Source of the DNA: Kiritimatiellia bacterium
GTDB lineage: Bacteria > Verrucomicrobiota > Kiritimatiellia > SS1-B-03-39 > UBA6053
Assembly: GCA_018401235.1 (NCBI GenBank)
Contig: JAGYLC010000007.1
Location: forward strand, 1 to 37,535
Length of the DNA stretch: 37,535 nucleotides
Direction of reading: 5' to 3'
Part shown: positions 7,115 through 13,898 of the stretch, one piece after another
How the letters are laid out: every line of letters starts with the position of its first letter
Numbering within the stretch: position 1 is the first letter of the stretch
Notes under the pieces: model-generated
Seen by the model: the letters and a program-made list of their open reading frames with translations, nothing else
Told to the model about the DNA's origin: nothing
Databases searched by the model: none
Program-made: the position numbers and the translations under genes

Positions 7115-8446
7115 TTACAGGCGCAGCCCCTTGGGTTCCAGCGAAAAGAGAGATTGGGTAATGGTGAATGCCTGGTCGAGGGGGAGGTGTTTTTTATCGT
7201 GACCCTGTCCCCAGGTGTCGCTGTAGATGATCAGGTTTTTTGTCCAGTTGTATCCGATGATCAGGCGGAGGTGTCCGCCTACTCCGGTGGGAGTGGATTC
7301 TTCAAACATGCCCAGCGACACGCCCCAAGACAGGGGACAGCCCGCGTCGACATATTTTTGGACGCGCTCTTTGAATTTGTTGACTTCCGTCTGACGGCTC
7401 ATCCGGCTCTGTTTGTAGGTCTCCGGGTCCAGGGCCTGATAGATATGCGCGATCATGATGATGCCCTGGGTAGGAATGTGAACTTCTTGCTTCTTATTTT
7501 TGCGCGCCTGCCGGTTGTAGCGGTCGATTTCCCGGGTGAAATCCCTAAAATCCCATTCCATATGGGTGTTCAGGGAAAAGTCGTATTGTCGGCACACCGC
7601 CGAGAGCGCTTTTTTGAGGTCCTCGGTGCTGGTGCCTCCGCCGGAGGTGGTGTTGGCGATTTGGGCGATTTGGTGTTGATCGACTTCCTGTCCGAAAAAC
7701 CGAAGTACCCGCTCCGCAGTGGCGGCGGCACAATATCCTTTGGGACCCTGATCCACCATGGGGATATTTTGAATCCACACGTCCCCGCTGTCGGCATCAC
7801 GGGTGACCTGTGCGCGGACAGTGTAGGGGTTCACTGCGGTAATGGCGTGACTTGGCATTTCTCCTGCGGTGAATTTGCGGGCGGTCAGCCGCACATATTC
7901 CGAACGGAAGGGTTCTCCACTTCGTGGGGGCGTAAACGAATAGGAGAGTTCAAACTGGATCTGGGGACGTTGCCAGATGCGGCTGTCGTCCCGAACCGAA
8001 CTGCGCGCGGATTGGGTATTCCCCGGACGCGGTTGCACCCGCAGGGTCGAAGTGAGGGTGGCCATCAATTCACGTACCAAGCTCTCGAAATCGGCTTGAT
8101 TCAGAGGATTCGCGGTATCGCCGCGGTTGAAATAGGAGATATTGATGCTGTTGGGCACCCCGTCCGCGAATCGGACCACGGATTCGTAGGCGGGTTTTCC
8201 GAAAAACTCACCCTGGAGAGGGGAGGCCTGGGCGGATTGGCCCTCCTGGGTCCAGCGAAATCCCAGAGGAGCGGCTTCGCGGGCGAAGGTGGCCGGATCC
8301 CAGTTCCAGAAAGGGGCGGAGTCCGCCAGCCAGTATTCGAGAGGATCCCCGGCTGCGGTGCTCTCCGCGTGACCGTTGCACGACAGAAGGAGAAGTAGTC
8401 CCAGCCATGGACGAAGGGTGCCGCCTATTTTAATCTTTAATTCCAT
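7115..8446 (-). CDS. Secreted C39-like (papain fold) cysteine peptidase, possible lipoprotein
   Basis: The product begins with a signal sequence (basic KIKIGGTLR, then WLGLLLLLSC); the LLSC could be a lipobox. The middle ~180 residues are not recognised. The C-terminal half has a C39-like peptidase core: MVDQGPKGYCAAATAERVLR with the candidate Cys after an upstream Gln-Gly, then GGHLRLIIGYN with the candidate His, and YSDTWG with the Asp. C39 relatives cleave leader peptides or cell-surface peptides; the substrate here is unknown. The ATG at 8446 gives a standard signal peptide; an ATG at 8458 would add four residues. Only a short gap separates it from the divergent miaB, so the two promoters must overlap. 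Confidence 0.65.
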   Translation of the reverse strand: MELKIKIGGTLRPWLGLLLLLSCNGHAESTAAGDPLEYWLADSAPFWNWDPATFAREAAPLGFRWTQEGQSAQASPLQGEFFGKPAYESVVRFADGVPNSINISYFNRGDTANPLNQADFESLVRELMATLTSTLRVQPRPGNTQSARSSVRDDSRIWQRPQIQFELSYSFTPPRSGEPFRSEYVRLTARKFTAGEMPSHAITAVNPYTVRAQVTRDADSGDVWIQNIPMVDQGPKGYCAAATAERVLRFFGQEVDQHQIAQIANTTSGGGTSTEDLKKALSAVCRQYDFSLNTHMEWDFRDFTREIDRYNRQARKNKKQEVHIPTQGIIMIAHIYQALDPETYKQSRMSRQTEVNKFKERVQKYVDAGCPLSWGVSLGMFEESTPTGVGGHLRLIIGYNWTKNLIIYSDTWGQGHDKKHLPLDQAFTITQSLFSLEPKGLRL

Positions 8447-8470
8447 AGGAAATCTCATAAGGTACGGGTT

Positions 8471-9898
8471 ATGAAGTTATTGAAATACAACATTTGGACG
8501 ATCGGATGTCAAATGAATGAAGCGGATTCCCGCCATTTAGGCAGCCAACTGGAAGCGATCGGTTTCGCGATGACCGAAGATCCCGAGGAAGCGGATCTGA
8601 TGGTGCTCAACACCTGCGTGGTTCGCCAGCAGGCGGAGGACCGGGCGATCGGCCGTCTGCAATTCGTTTCCGCCCTGAAAAAGCGTAAACCGGAGCTGAA
8701 AGTGGGATTGATGGGCTGCATGGTGGGCATGCGGGAGGCCCCCCGTCTGCAAAAGCAGTTTCCGTTCGTGGATGTGTTCATGCCCCCGTCGGATCCGGGG
8801 CCGCTGCTCGATTTTCTGCGAAAAACTCCCGATGACGACGAGGACGCGCGCATGGAGGATATTCGCTCCAAAACCGTTCAAAACGCGATTCAAGACGAGG
8901 AATACATCCTGCCCGCCCTCAGTCGACACAATACCATTCAGGCCAATGTCCCCATTGTGTTGGGATGTTCTCATGCCTGCACCTTCTGCGTGATTCCGTA
9001 TCGCCGCGGACCCGAGCGGAGTCGTCTGCCTCAGGATATTTTGCAGGAAATTAAAAAATTGACCGCTCAGGGCGTGCGGGAAATCATGTTGCTCGGGCAG
9101 ATTGTGGACCGCTACGGAACCGATTTTGACGAACCCTACGGATTGGCCGAACTGCTGCTGGATGTGGCCGCTATCCCGGAAGTGCTGCGGATTCGGTACT
9201 TGACCGGCCACCCGAACTACATGACAGACCGGATTATTGAAGTCACCCGGGACGAACCCAAGGTGATGCCTCATTTCGAGTTGCCGGTGCAGGCCGGGAA
9301 CAATAAGGTGCTGGAAGACATGAAACGTGGCTATACCCGGGAGGATTATCGGGTCCTGATCGAGCGGGTGCGCCGCATTTGTCCCGATAATACCATCAAT
9401 ACCGATATTATTGTGGGATTCCCGGGGGAAACCGATGAAGAATTCATGGATACCTATGAACTGATCAAAGAGCTGGAACTGGACAAAGTCCACCTGGCCA
9501 AATACTCCGAGCGGCCCAAAACCATTGCCGCCCGCAAAATGCCCGACGATGTGAGCCACCACGAGAAAGAGCGCCGTCGGCTGCTGATTGATGAACTGGT
9601 GGACGACATTCTCACCCGCAAAAATCAGCGATGGCTCCATCAGGAGGTCGAAGTGTTGGTGGAATCCCGCCATAAAGGAAAATGGCGTGGACGCACCCCC
9701 CACAACCGATTGGTTTTCTTTGCAGCCGATGAAAACATGCGGGGAGCCCTGGTGGACGTAAAGATTTCCTTTACCAGCCCCTACAGTATGCAGGGCGAAT
9801 TGGTGCGGGTAAAAGTCCCCGCCATCCCGCAACCGGTGGATGTGAGCAGCGTGCCCATGTTTCATCGTCCGCTCAAAGAAACCTTGAGCGCGGTATAA
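8471..9898 (+). CDS. miaB: tRNA-2-methylthio-N6-dimethylallyladenosine synthase
   Basis: MiaB is a radical-SAM methylthiotransferase acting on i6A37 of tRNAs. The 475-residue protein has the three N-terminal cluster cysteines (IGCQMNEADS, NTCVVRQQ, GCMVG), the radical-SAM CxxxCxxC in LGCSHACTFCVIPYRRG (about residues 165-180), the DIIVGFPGETDEEF motif and a C-terminal TRAM domain. The usual LGQNVNSYG reads LLGQIVDRYG. An aagg site lies 8 bases before the ATG. The stop is followed six bases later by the Sua5-family gene, making a small tRNA-modification pair. Confidence 0.92.
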   Translation: MKLLKYNIWTIGCQMNEADSRHLGSQLEAIGFAMTEDPEEADLMVLNTCVVRQQAEDRAIGRLQFVSALKKRKPELKVGLMGCMVGMREAPRLQKQFPFVDVFMPPSDPGPLLDFLRKTPDDDEDARMEDIRSKTVQNAIQDEEYILPALSRHNTIQANVPIVLGCSHACTFCVIPYRRGPERSRLPQDILQEIKKLTAQGVREIMLLGQIVDRYGTDFDEPYGLAELLLDVAAIPEVLRIRYLTGHPNYMTDRIIEVTRDEPKVMPHFELPVQAGNNKVLEDMKRGYTREDYRVLIERVRRICPDNTINTDIIVGFPGETDEEFMDTYELIKELELDKVHLAKYSERPKTIAARKMPDDVSHHEKERRRLLIDELVDDILTRKNQRWLHQEVEVLVESRHKGKWRGRTPHNRLVFFAADENMRGALVDVKISFTSPYSMQGELVRVKVPAIPQPVDVSSVPMFHRPLKETLSAV

Positions 9899-9904
9899 AT
9901 CTCC

Positions 9905-10897
9905 ATGCAGTGCTGGGCGGATAATTCCGAAGGTCTTGAGCAGGCCGTTGAAGCGCTGCGGGCGGGAAAATTGGTGGGAATGCCTACCGAAACCGTATAT
10001 GGCTTGGCGGGGAACGCGCTGGACGGGAAGGTGGTGGCCTCGATTTTTGCCGCCAAGCAGCGTCCGACCTTTGATCCGTTGATTGTGCACACGGCGTGCC
10101 CGGAGCAGGCTTTTGCGCTGGCCTCCTCCATACCCCGCGAGGCGGAGGTGTTGGCGGAGCGATTTTGGCCGGGTCCGCTGACCCTGGTGCTGCCCCGCCG
10201 AAAGGGATTACCGGATTTATTGTCCGCCGGATTGGACACCCTCGCGTTGCGGGTGCCCTCCCATCCGCTGGCGCATCAACTGCTTGTCAGATCCGGGCTG
10301 GCGTTGGCCGCGCCCAGTGCCAACCGCTTCGGACACATCAGCCCCACCACTGCCCGGCATGTGATGGAGGAACTGGGACACGTGCCTGAGGTGGCCGGGG
10401 TGCTGGATGCCGGGCCTTGCGAAATGGGGGTCGAATCCACCGTGATCGGATTTCCCGGGGAGGGCAGGGTGGTGGTGTATCGACTCGGAGCCACTCCGTT
10501 GGAGGAACTGCGGGAGGTAGTGGAAGCGGTGGAATGGGTGCGGGCAACCGACCGGGACGCGCAATCGGATCGGGTGCAAAAAGGCGAGCAGTCCCCCGGA
10601 ATGCTGGATCGTCATTATGCGCCCCGCAGCCCGATGTTGCTGTTGGAACGCGGAGAACCCGCGCCCGCCGAGGTTGGACCCACTGGATGGCTCTTTTTTG
10701 ATTCAGCCCTGGATGTGGAAGGCCCCCGGGAACTGCTATCGGGAAAGAGGGATTTGCGCGAAGCCGCCACGCGACTGTTCGCCTGCATGCGGCGATTGGA
10801 TGAGCAGCCGGTCAAAAGGATCGTGGCCTGGAAAGTACCGGACCAGGGACTGGGACGGGCGATAAACGATCGCCTCACCCGGGCGGCGGAGAAGTAG
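9905..10897 (+). CDS. L-threonylcarbamoyladenylate synthase (Sua5-type)
   Basis: This enzyme makes threonylcarbamoyl-AMP, the precursor of t6A37 in tRNA. The YrdC core spans residues 1-200: GKLVGMPTETVYGLAGNA, KQRPTFDPLIVH, RFWPGPLTLVL and APSANRFGHISPT. At 330 residues it is the long Sua5 form, with a C-terminal Sua5 domain introduced by SPGMLDRHYAPRSP. It follows miaB after six bases and probably shares its transcript. Its TAG stop is directly followed by a TGACCAATGAC-type repeat cluster that fills the gap to the next, convergent gene. Confidence 0.92.
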   Translation: MQCWADNSEGLEQAVEALRAGKLVGMPTETVYGLAGNALDGKVVASIFAAKQRPTFDPLIVHTACPEQAFALASSIPREAEVLAERFWPGPLTLVLPRRKGLPDLLSAGLDTLALRVPSHPLAHQLLVRSGLALAAPSANRFGHISPTTARHVMEELGHVPEVAGVLDAGPCEMGVESTVIGFPGEGRVVVYRLGATPLEELREVVEAVEWVRATDRDAQSDRVQKGEQSPGMLDRHYAPRSPMLLLERGEPAPAEVGPTGWLFFDSALDVEGPRELLSGKRDLREAATRLFACMRRLDEQPVKRIVAWKVPDQGLGRAINDRLTRAAEK

Positions 10898-11006
10898 TCA
10901 GTGGTCATTGGTCAGGGGCGGTGGAGCCGCGTCATTGGCCATTCGTCAATGGTCATGAGGATTTTATCTGACCAATGACCAATGACTATTGACCAATGAC
11001 TAATAA
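10898..11006. repeat. TGACCAATGAC-type repeat cluster without a gene
   Basis: The 109 bases between two convergent stop codons consist largely of imperfect copies of an 11-mer. On the left it reads GGTCATTGGTCA (10903-10914, with related copies near 10931-10954). On the right it is inverted as TGACCAATGAC (10970-10985 and 10991-11001). Such inverted flanks also surround the four-helix-bundle fragment at 15836-16084. Here nothing coding lies between them. Confidence 0.8.
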
Positions 11007-11219
11007 CTACTTGTCTTCCTTCGTACAGACCCCATCCTTCTGGTTGGGGCAGGTCTTGTTGGCACAAATGGGGCAATCAATCTGCTGTCCTTTGTATTGC
11101 AGGGAGGAATTGCCGCAATGCTGAATCGGCTTGCGGCCATTCAGCACCCCCACAGACATGCCCGTCACGCAAAGCAGTAACACACCCAACACGATCAATC
11201 CTAAAAGAAGTACACTCAT
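11007..11219 (-). CDS. NqrM-like (DUF539) small membrane protein
   Basis: This 70-residue product has one N-terminal membrane helix (VLLLGLIVLGVLLLCVTG), followed directly by MSVGVLNGRKPIQHCG, which matches the GMAVGVIFGRKPIKGSCGG signature of NqrM. The tail has further cysteines (CPIC, TCP, VCT) that could bind metal. NqrM is needed to mature the sodium-pumping NADH:quinone oxidoreductase, probably by supplying iron to NqrD/NqrE. No nqr genes lie in this window, so it stands alone. The gene is convergent with the Sua5-type gene, and its stop abuts the repeat cluster. Confidence 0.7.
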   Translation of the reverse strand: MSVLLLGLIVLGVLLLCVTGMSVGVLNGRKPIQHCGNSSLQYKGQQIDCPICANKTCPNQKDGVCTKEDK

Positions 11220-11274
11220 ATCTTTTGACTACGGGATTCCCCCCGAAAGTCAAATGTCCTGGAGGTAAATCGTG

Positions 11275-11328
11275 ATGAAGAGGAATGATCAGGGCGTGAG
11301 TTCCGCTCACGCGGAAGGGAAAAATTAG
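11275..11328 (+). other. Orphan ribosome-binding site with 17-codon ORF and hairpin
   Basis: A strong ribosome site (GGAGGT, 11261-11266) lies eight bases before the ATG at 11275. The frame then runs only 17 codons (MKRNDQGVSSAHAEGKN). A perfect 7-bp hairpin (GCGTGAG / CTCACGC, 11294-11312) falls inside it. This could be a leader peptide or the surviving start of a gene whose body is gone. Function is not known. Confidence 0.25.
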
Positions 11329-11514
11329 AAATCTACCCGTCGCCCCTGCACGATGGACCACGAGCTGATCCTGATGAACACGGAAAAGAAGACATACAGG
11401 CCTGTTGCCTGCTCCAGATTTTGGAGAGTTGGCGATTCTGAAAGGAAACCGTACCCGACGGCCCCACCTGCGGCACTCCCATGGAACTTAGCACCGCGAA
11501 AAAAACGTTCCGAG

Positions 11515-11655
11515 TTCCTCGTTGACGAGGCTTCACACCCCCGGCCTTTAGGTCGAGGGAAACCGGAGACTCCCGTTCCCGAAGCGGAAGGAACTCGGGC
11601 TCTGAAACCCGGCCCGTGAACGGGCCTATTAAAGCCTCGTAAACGAGGGACTCTA
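11515..11655. repeat. Cluster of short palindromes (REP/BIME-like)
   Basis: At least three clear stem-loops occur in about 140 bases: CCTCGTtgACGAGG near 11518-11531, GGCCCGtgaaCGGGCC near 11610-11625 and CCTCGTaaACGAGG near 11635-11648. Weaker CCGG- and TTCC-based stems lie between them. The outer two palindromes share the same stem, a paired arrangement like REP/BIME elements. No coding sequence could be supported here or in 11329-11515, although a minus-strand frame ending at 11325 contains a hydrophobic stretch (GLYVFFSVFIRI) that might be a gene remnant. Confidence 0.6.
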
Positions 11656-11810
11656 AACGTATTCAACCGCGAATTCCGTCCCCACCCCATAAATCAAGTA
11701 ACCGTCCGGGAAGTAAGACCGGGATAGGAGGGAACGAAGCCGCCGGAATGCATCCCCCACCCCCGCACCGATAAGCTCCCGCCATAAAAGGGCTGAAAAA
11801 CGACGCAATA
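11653..11810 (-). pseudogene. Unidentified coding remnant
   Basis: A minus-strand frame ending in TAG at 11653 gives a protein-like tail: RRFSALLWRELIGAGVGDAF, then SYFPDGYLIYGVGTEFAVEY. I do not recognise the family. It lies directly downstream of the methyltransferase remnant but reads in a different frame from it, so it may be the end of another lost gene. Confidence 0.3.
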
Positions 11811-11813
11811 TCA

Positions 11814-12296
11814 AATTGCACGGGCTGACACATTTCCCGGGAGGCGCCGATAAATTGCGGGCTCCACGTCGGGCCAGGCGCATTCCGATGCCTCGCGCAG
11901 GAGGCGGATCTTTTTTTTGTCCAGGGTTAGAGCGCGGGGATCGGCGAAGAGGCCGCCGTTGAATTACAAAATGTTCTGACGGAGGGCGGTGGAATAGCCG
12001 CCGCGATCCATCTTTTTCCACAGCTCTTCCAGCAGCGGAACAAAGCCTTCGGGGTCGTCCGCCATGTCGCCGAGCAGCTTGGTGTAGGGCTGGTGTCCGT
12101 AGACCCCGATCAGCCCCACGTCTTCGGCGAACATGGTGAACAGGGCGCGCATGAGGAAGTGCGCGACATTCTTCGGGGATTCGCCCCGACCCTCCAGCGA
12201 CAGGGCGAGGCGGGCCAGGAGGTCGGCCACTTCGCGGGTGACCCAGGCACTGCACTGCATCGGGAGGGGTCGAGGGCAAGCGGATCAGACCACACC
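11814..12296 (-). pseudogene. MmeI-like (type IIL) restriction-modification methyltransferase, internal fragment
   Basis: The frame contains [20 protein letters not shown], then [41 protein letters not shown] and LRQNIL, as in the helical region of large MmeI-type and related DNA methyltransferases. At 11964-11966 a TAA interrupts, and the same frame resumes immediately with FNGGLFADPRAL and KKIRLLREASECAWPDVEPA, the normal continuation, to about 11830. Upstream, DPLALDPSR is in another frame, indicating a frameshift near 12255. The nuclease and the methyltransferase catalytic domains are both absent. This is a decayed defence gene. Confidence 0.8.
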
Positions 12297-12321
12297 GTGC
12301 GCAGGCGGACGCGAATTTCGT

Positions 12322-12370
12322 CTTTCCTAAGGACGGAAAGCGCGATTCTGTGACTTCCGACGTCGGAAGT
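12322..12370. repeat. Two palindromes beside nspC 3' end
   Basis: CTTTCC/GGAAAG forms a 6-bp stem at 12322-12340. ACTTCCGAC/GTCGGAAGT forms a perfect 18-base palindrome at 12353-12370. A further perfect palindrome, GGGTTAACCC (12373-12382), spans the nspC stop codon. No T-run follows on the minus strand, so termination is possible but not evident. Confidence 0.55.
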
Positions 12371-12375
12371 CCGGG

Positions 12376-13536
12376 TTAACCCAGTCGATTACGGAATTCC
12401 TGATAGCCGAAGTGTCGGGTGAGGGTCATGGAGGGGAGGGTGGAGTCCCAGAGGGCGATGGCGGGATGGGTGACTCCGTTGAAGTGGCTGGTTTTGACCA
12501 TGCTGTAGATGGCCATGTCGGTGAATACGGGTCGGTCGCCGCGTTGGAGGGGGTGGTCGAAGCTGTAGTCGCCGATGCGGTCTCCGGCCAAGCAGGTGAT
12601 GCCGCCGAGTTTGTAGGTATGGGCCTTTTCGCCGGGTTGGCCGCTGTGGAGGATGTGGGGGCGGTAGGGCATTTCCAGGACATCTGGCATGTGGGCGGTA
12701 GCGGAACTGTCGAGTATGGCATGGCGGATGCCCTGGCTGTCGAACACGTCCAATACTTCGGAGACCAGCCAGCCCGCGTAGAGAGCAACGGCCTCACCGG
12801 GTTCCAGAATTACCTGAAGGGAATAGGTCTTGCGTAGTCGCTTGACCAGGCGGATCAGCCGTTCCCGATCATAGTCGGGGCGGGTGATGTGGTGGCCGCC
12901 GCCGAGGTTGAGCCAGTCCATTTGATGGAGCAGATCGGAAAACCCCTCCTCGATTTTCTCCACCGTGCGCTCCAGAGTGTCGCTGCCCTGTTCGCAGAGG
13001 GTGTGGGAGTGAAGGCCGGTGATGCCGGTGAGGTCGGCTTCCCGCAGATCCTCGGCGGTCATGCCAAAGCGGGATCCCGGAATGCAGGGGTTGTATAATT
13101 CCACCTCCACTTCGCTGTATTGGGGATTGATGCGGAGTCCGTACTGAACATCGGGCCGGGCGAGGGCGGCGGATTTGAAGTGTTCCCACTGGGACAGGCT
13201 GTTGAAGCTGATGTGTCCGGCCAGATCCTGCATGCGGGGAAAATCGTTGTCGCTATAGGCCACGGCGTAGGCATGGACCTCGCCGCCGAATTCGAGTTTG
13301 CCGAGCAGGGCCTCGTTGAGGGAGCTGGCGGTGGTGCCGTTCAGGTAGTCCCGCAGCAGCGGAAAGGCGGGGTGCATGGAAAAGGCTTTGAGGGCCAAAA
13401 TGATGGTGGCTCCCGAGGCCTTGCGAACCTGATCGAGGATGCGGCCGTTGGCCCGTAGGGCCTCCGCATCGACCACATAACAGGGGGAGGGGACATCGTG
13501 GATGTCAAAAGGGAGAATTTCACCAGAGTTCAACAT
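12376..13536 (-). CDS. nspC: Carboxynorspermidine/carboxyspermidine decarboxylase
   Basis: This PLP enzyme of the alanine-racemase-fold group decarboxylates carboxy(nor)spermidine, the last step of spermidine or norspermidine synthesis. The 386-residue length is normal. The PLP lysine lies in ILALKAFSMHP (about residue 50). Other motifs are GLRINPQYSEVE, GLHSHTLCEQ, WLNLGGGHHI, LEPGEAVAL and a C-terminal YSMVKTSHFNG. The ATG start at 13536 gives MLNSGEILPFDIHDVPSPCYV, typical of the family. It is the last of three polyamine genes on this strand, separated from speA by a repeat-filled gap. Confidence 0.93.
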   Translation of the reverse strand: MLNSGEILPFDIHDVPSPCYVVDAEALRANGRILDQVRKASGATIILALKAFSMHPAFPLLRDYLNGTTASSLNEALLGKLEFGGEVHAYAVAYSDNDFPRMQDLAGHISFNSLSQWEHFKSAALARPDVQYGLRINPQYSEVEVELYNPCIPGSRFGMTAEDLREADLTGITGLHSHTLCEQGSDTLERTVEKIEEGFSDLLHQMDWLNLGGGHHITRPDYDRERLIRLVKRLRKTYSLQVILEPGEAVALYAGWLVSEVLDVFDSQGIRHAILDSSATAHMPDVLEMPYRPHILHSGQPGEKAHTYKLGGITCLAGDRIGDYSFDHPLQRGDRPVFTDMAIYSMVKTSHFNGVTHPAIALWDSTLPSMTLTRHFGYQEFRNRLG

Positions 13537-13898
13537 TCGGACACCCCATCCAACTTCATAATCGAAACCGTAATCGTTCTCATAATCATAAGCATAATCT
13601 ACATCTTAAATTTTTGAAGGGGTCCCACGGATAGCTCTGCCGGACCACGGATGGAAGAAAGTAACAATCCAAGGATTTCGTTCTATATTGTCCTCAGTTT
13701 TACTCAAAACTTTTCGTGTATCCATTATTTTTCATCCGTGGTCCGGCAGGGCTATCCGTGGTCCAAACCATTAAGGTTTCCGTCAACTCACCCTTTTGGG
13801 TTTCGGATGTAATCGATCTCCTAATCGTAATCGGAAATCATGTCTCTTTTTTGATTTCGATTATGTGAAGGATGACGATTAAGATGGGAATGGTGCGC
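13537..13898. other. Gene-free interval between speA and nspC
   Basis: The 362 bases hold a 137-bp inverted-repeat element (13625-13761) flanked on both sides by short AATC-rich degenerate repeats (about 13553-13601 and 13809-13880, units such as TAATCGTAATC and CATAATC). No ORF with coding character is visible. Confidence 0.7.
13625..13761. repeat. 137-bp inverted-repeat element, copy A
   Basis: The ends are ~31-base near-perfect inverted repeats: the left arm starts ccacggatagctctgccgga and the right arm ends gggctatccgtgg. An AT-rich core of about 75 bases lies between them. A second copy of exactly the same length lies at 29450-29586, and the two are similar throughout, including the core (aacaatc, ttctatatt). 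It encodes no protein and resembles a small non-autonomous (MITE- or REP-like) element. Confidence 0.85.

Noticed and set aside
7043-8398. Long + strand open frame of 451 codons
   Set aside because: It lies opposite the peptidase gene, whose protein has a signal sequence and C39-like catalytic motifs; the + frame product has no recognisable domain and is a shadow of biased codon use.
8537-10090. Long - strand open frame of 517 codons
   Set aside because: It is antisense to miaB and the start of the Sua5-type gene, both with full motif sets; its product is His- and Gly-rich shadow sequence.
10898-11006. CRISPR array made of TGACCAATGAC units
   Set aside because: Units are only ~11 bases, degenerate, in both orientations, with no regular unique spacers and no cas genes nearby.
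13625-13761. Insertion sequence
   Set aside because: There are inverted ends but no room for a transposase; at most a non-autonomous element.
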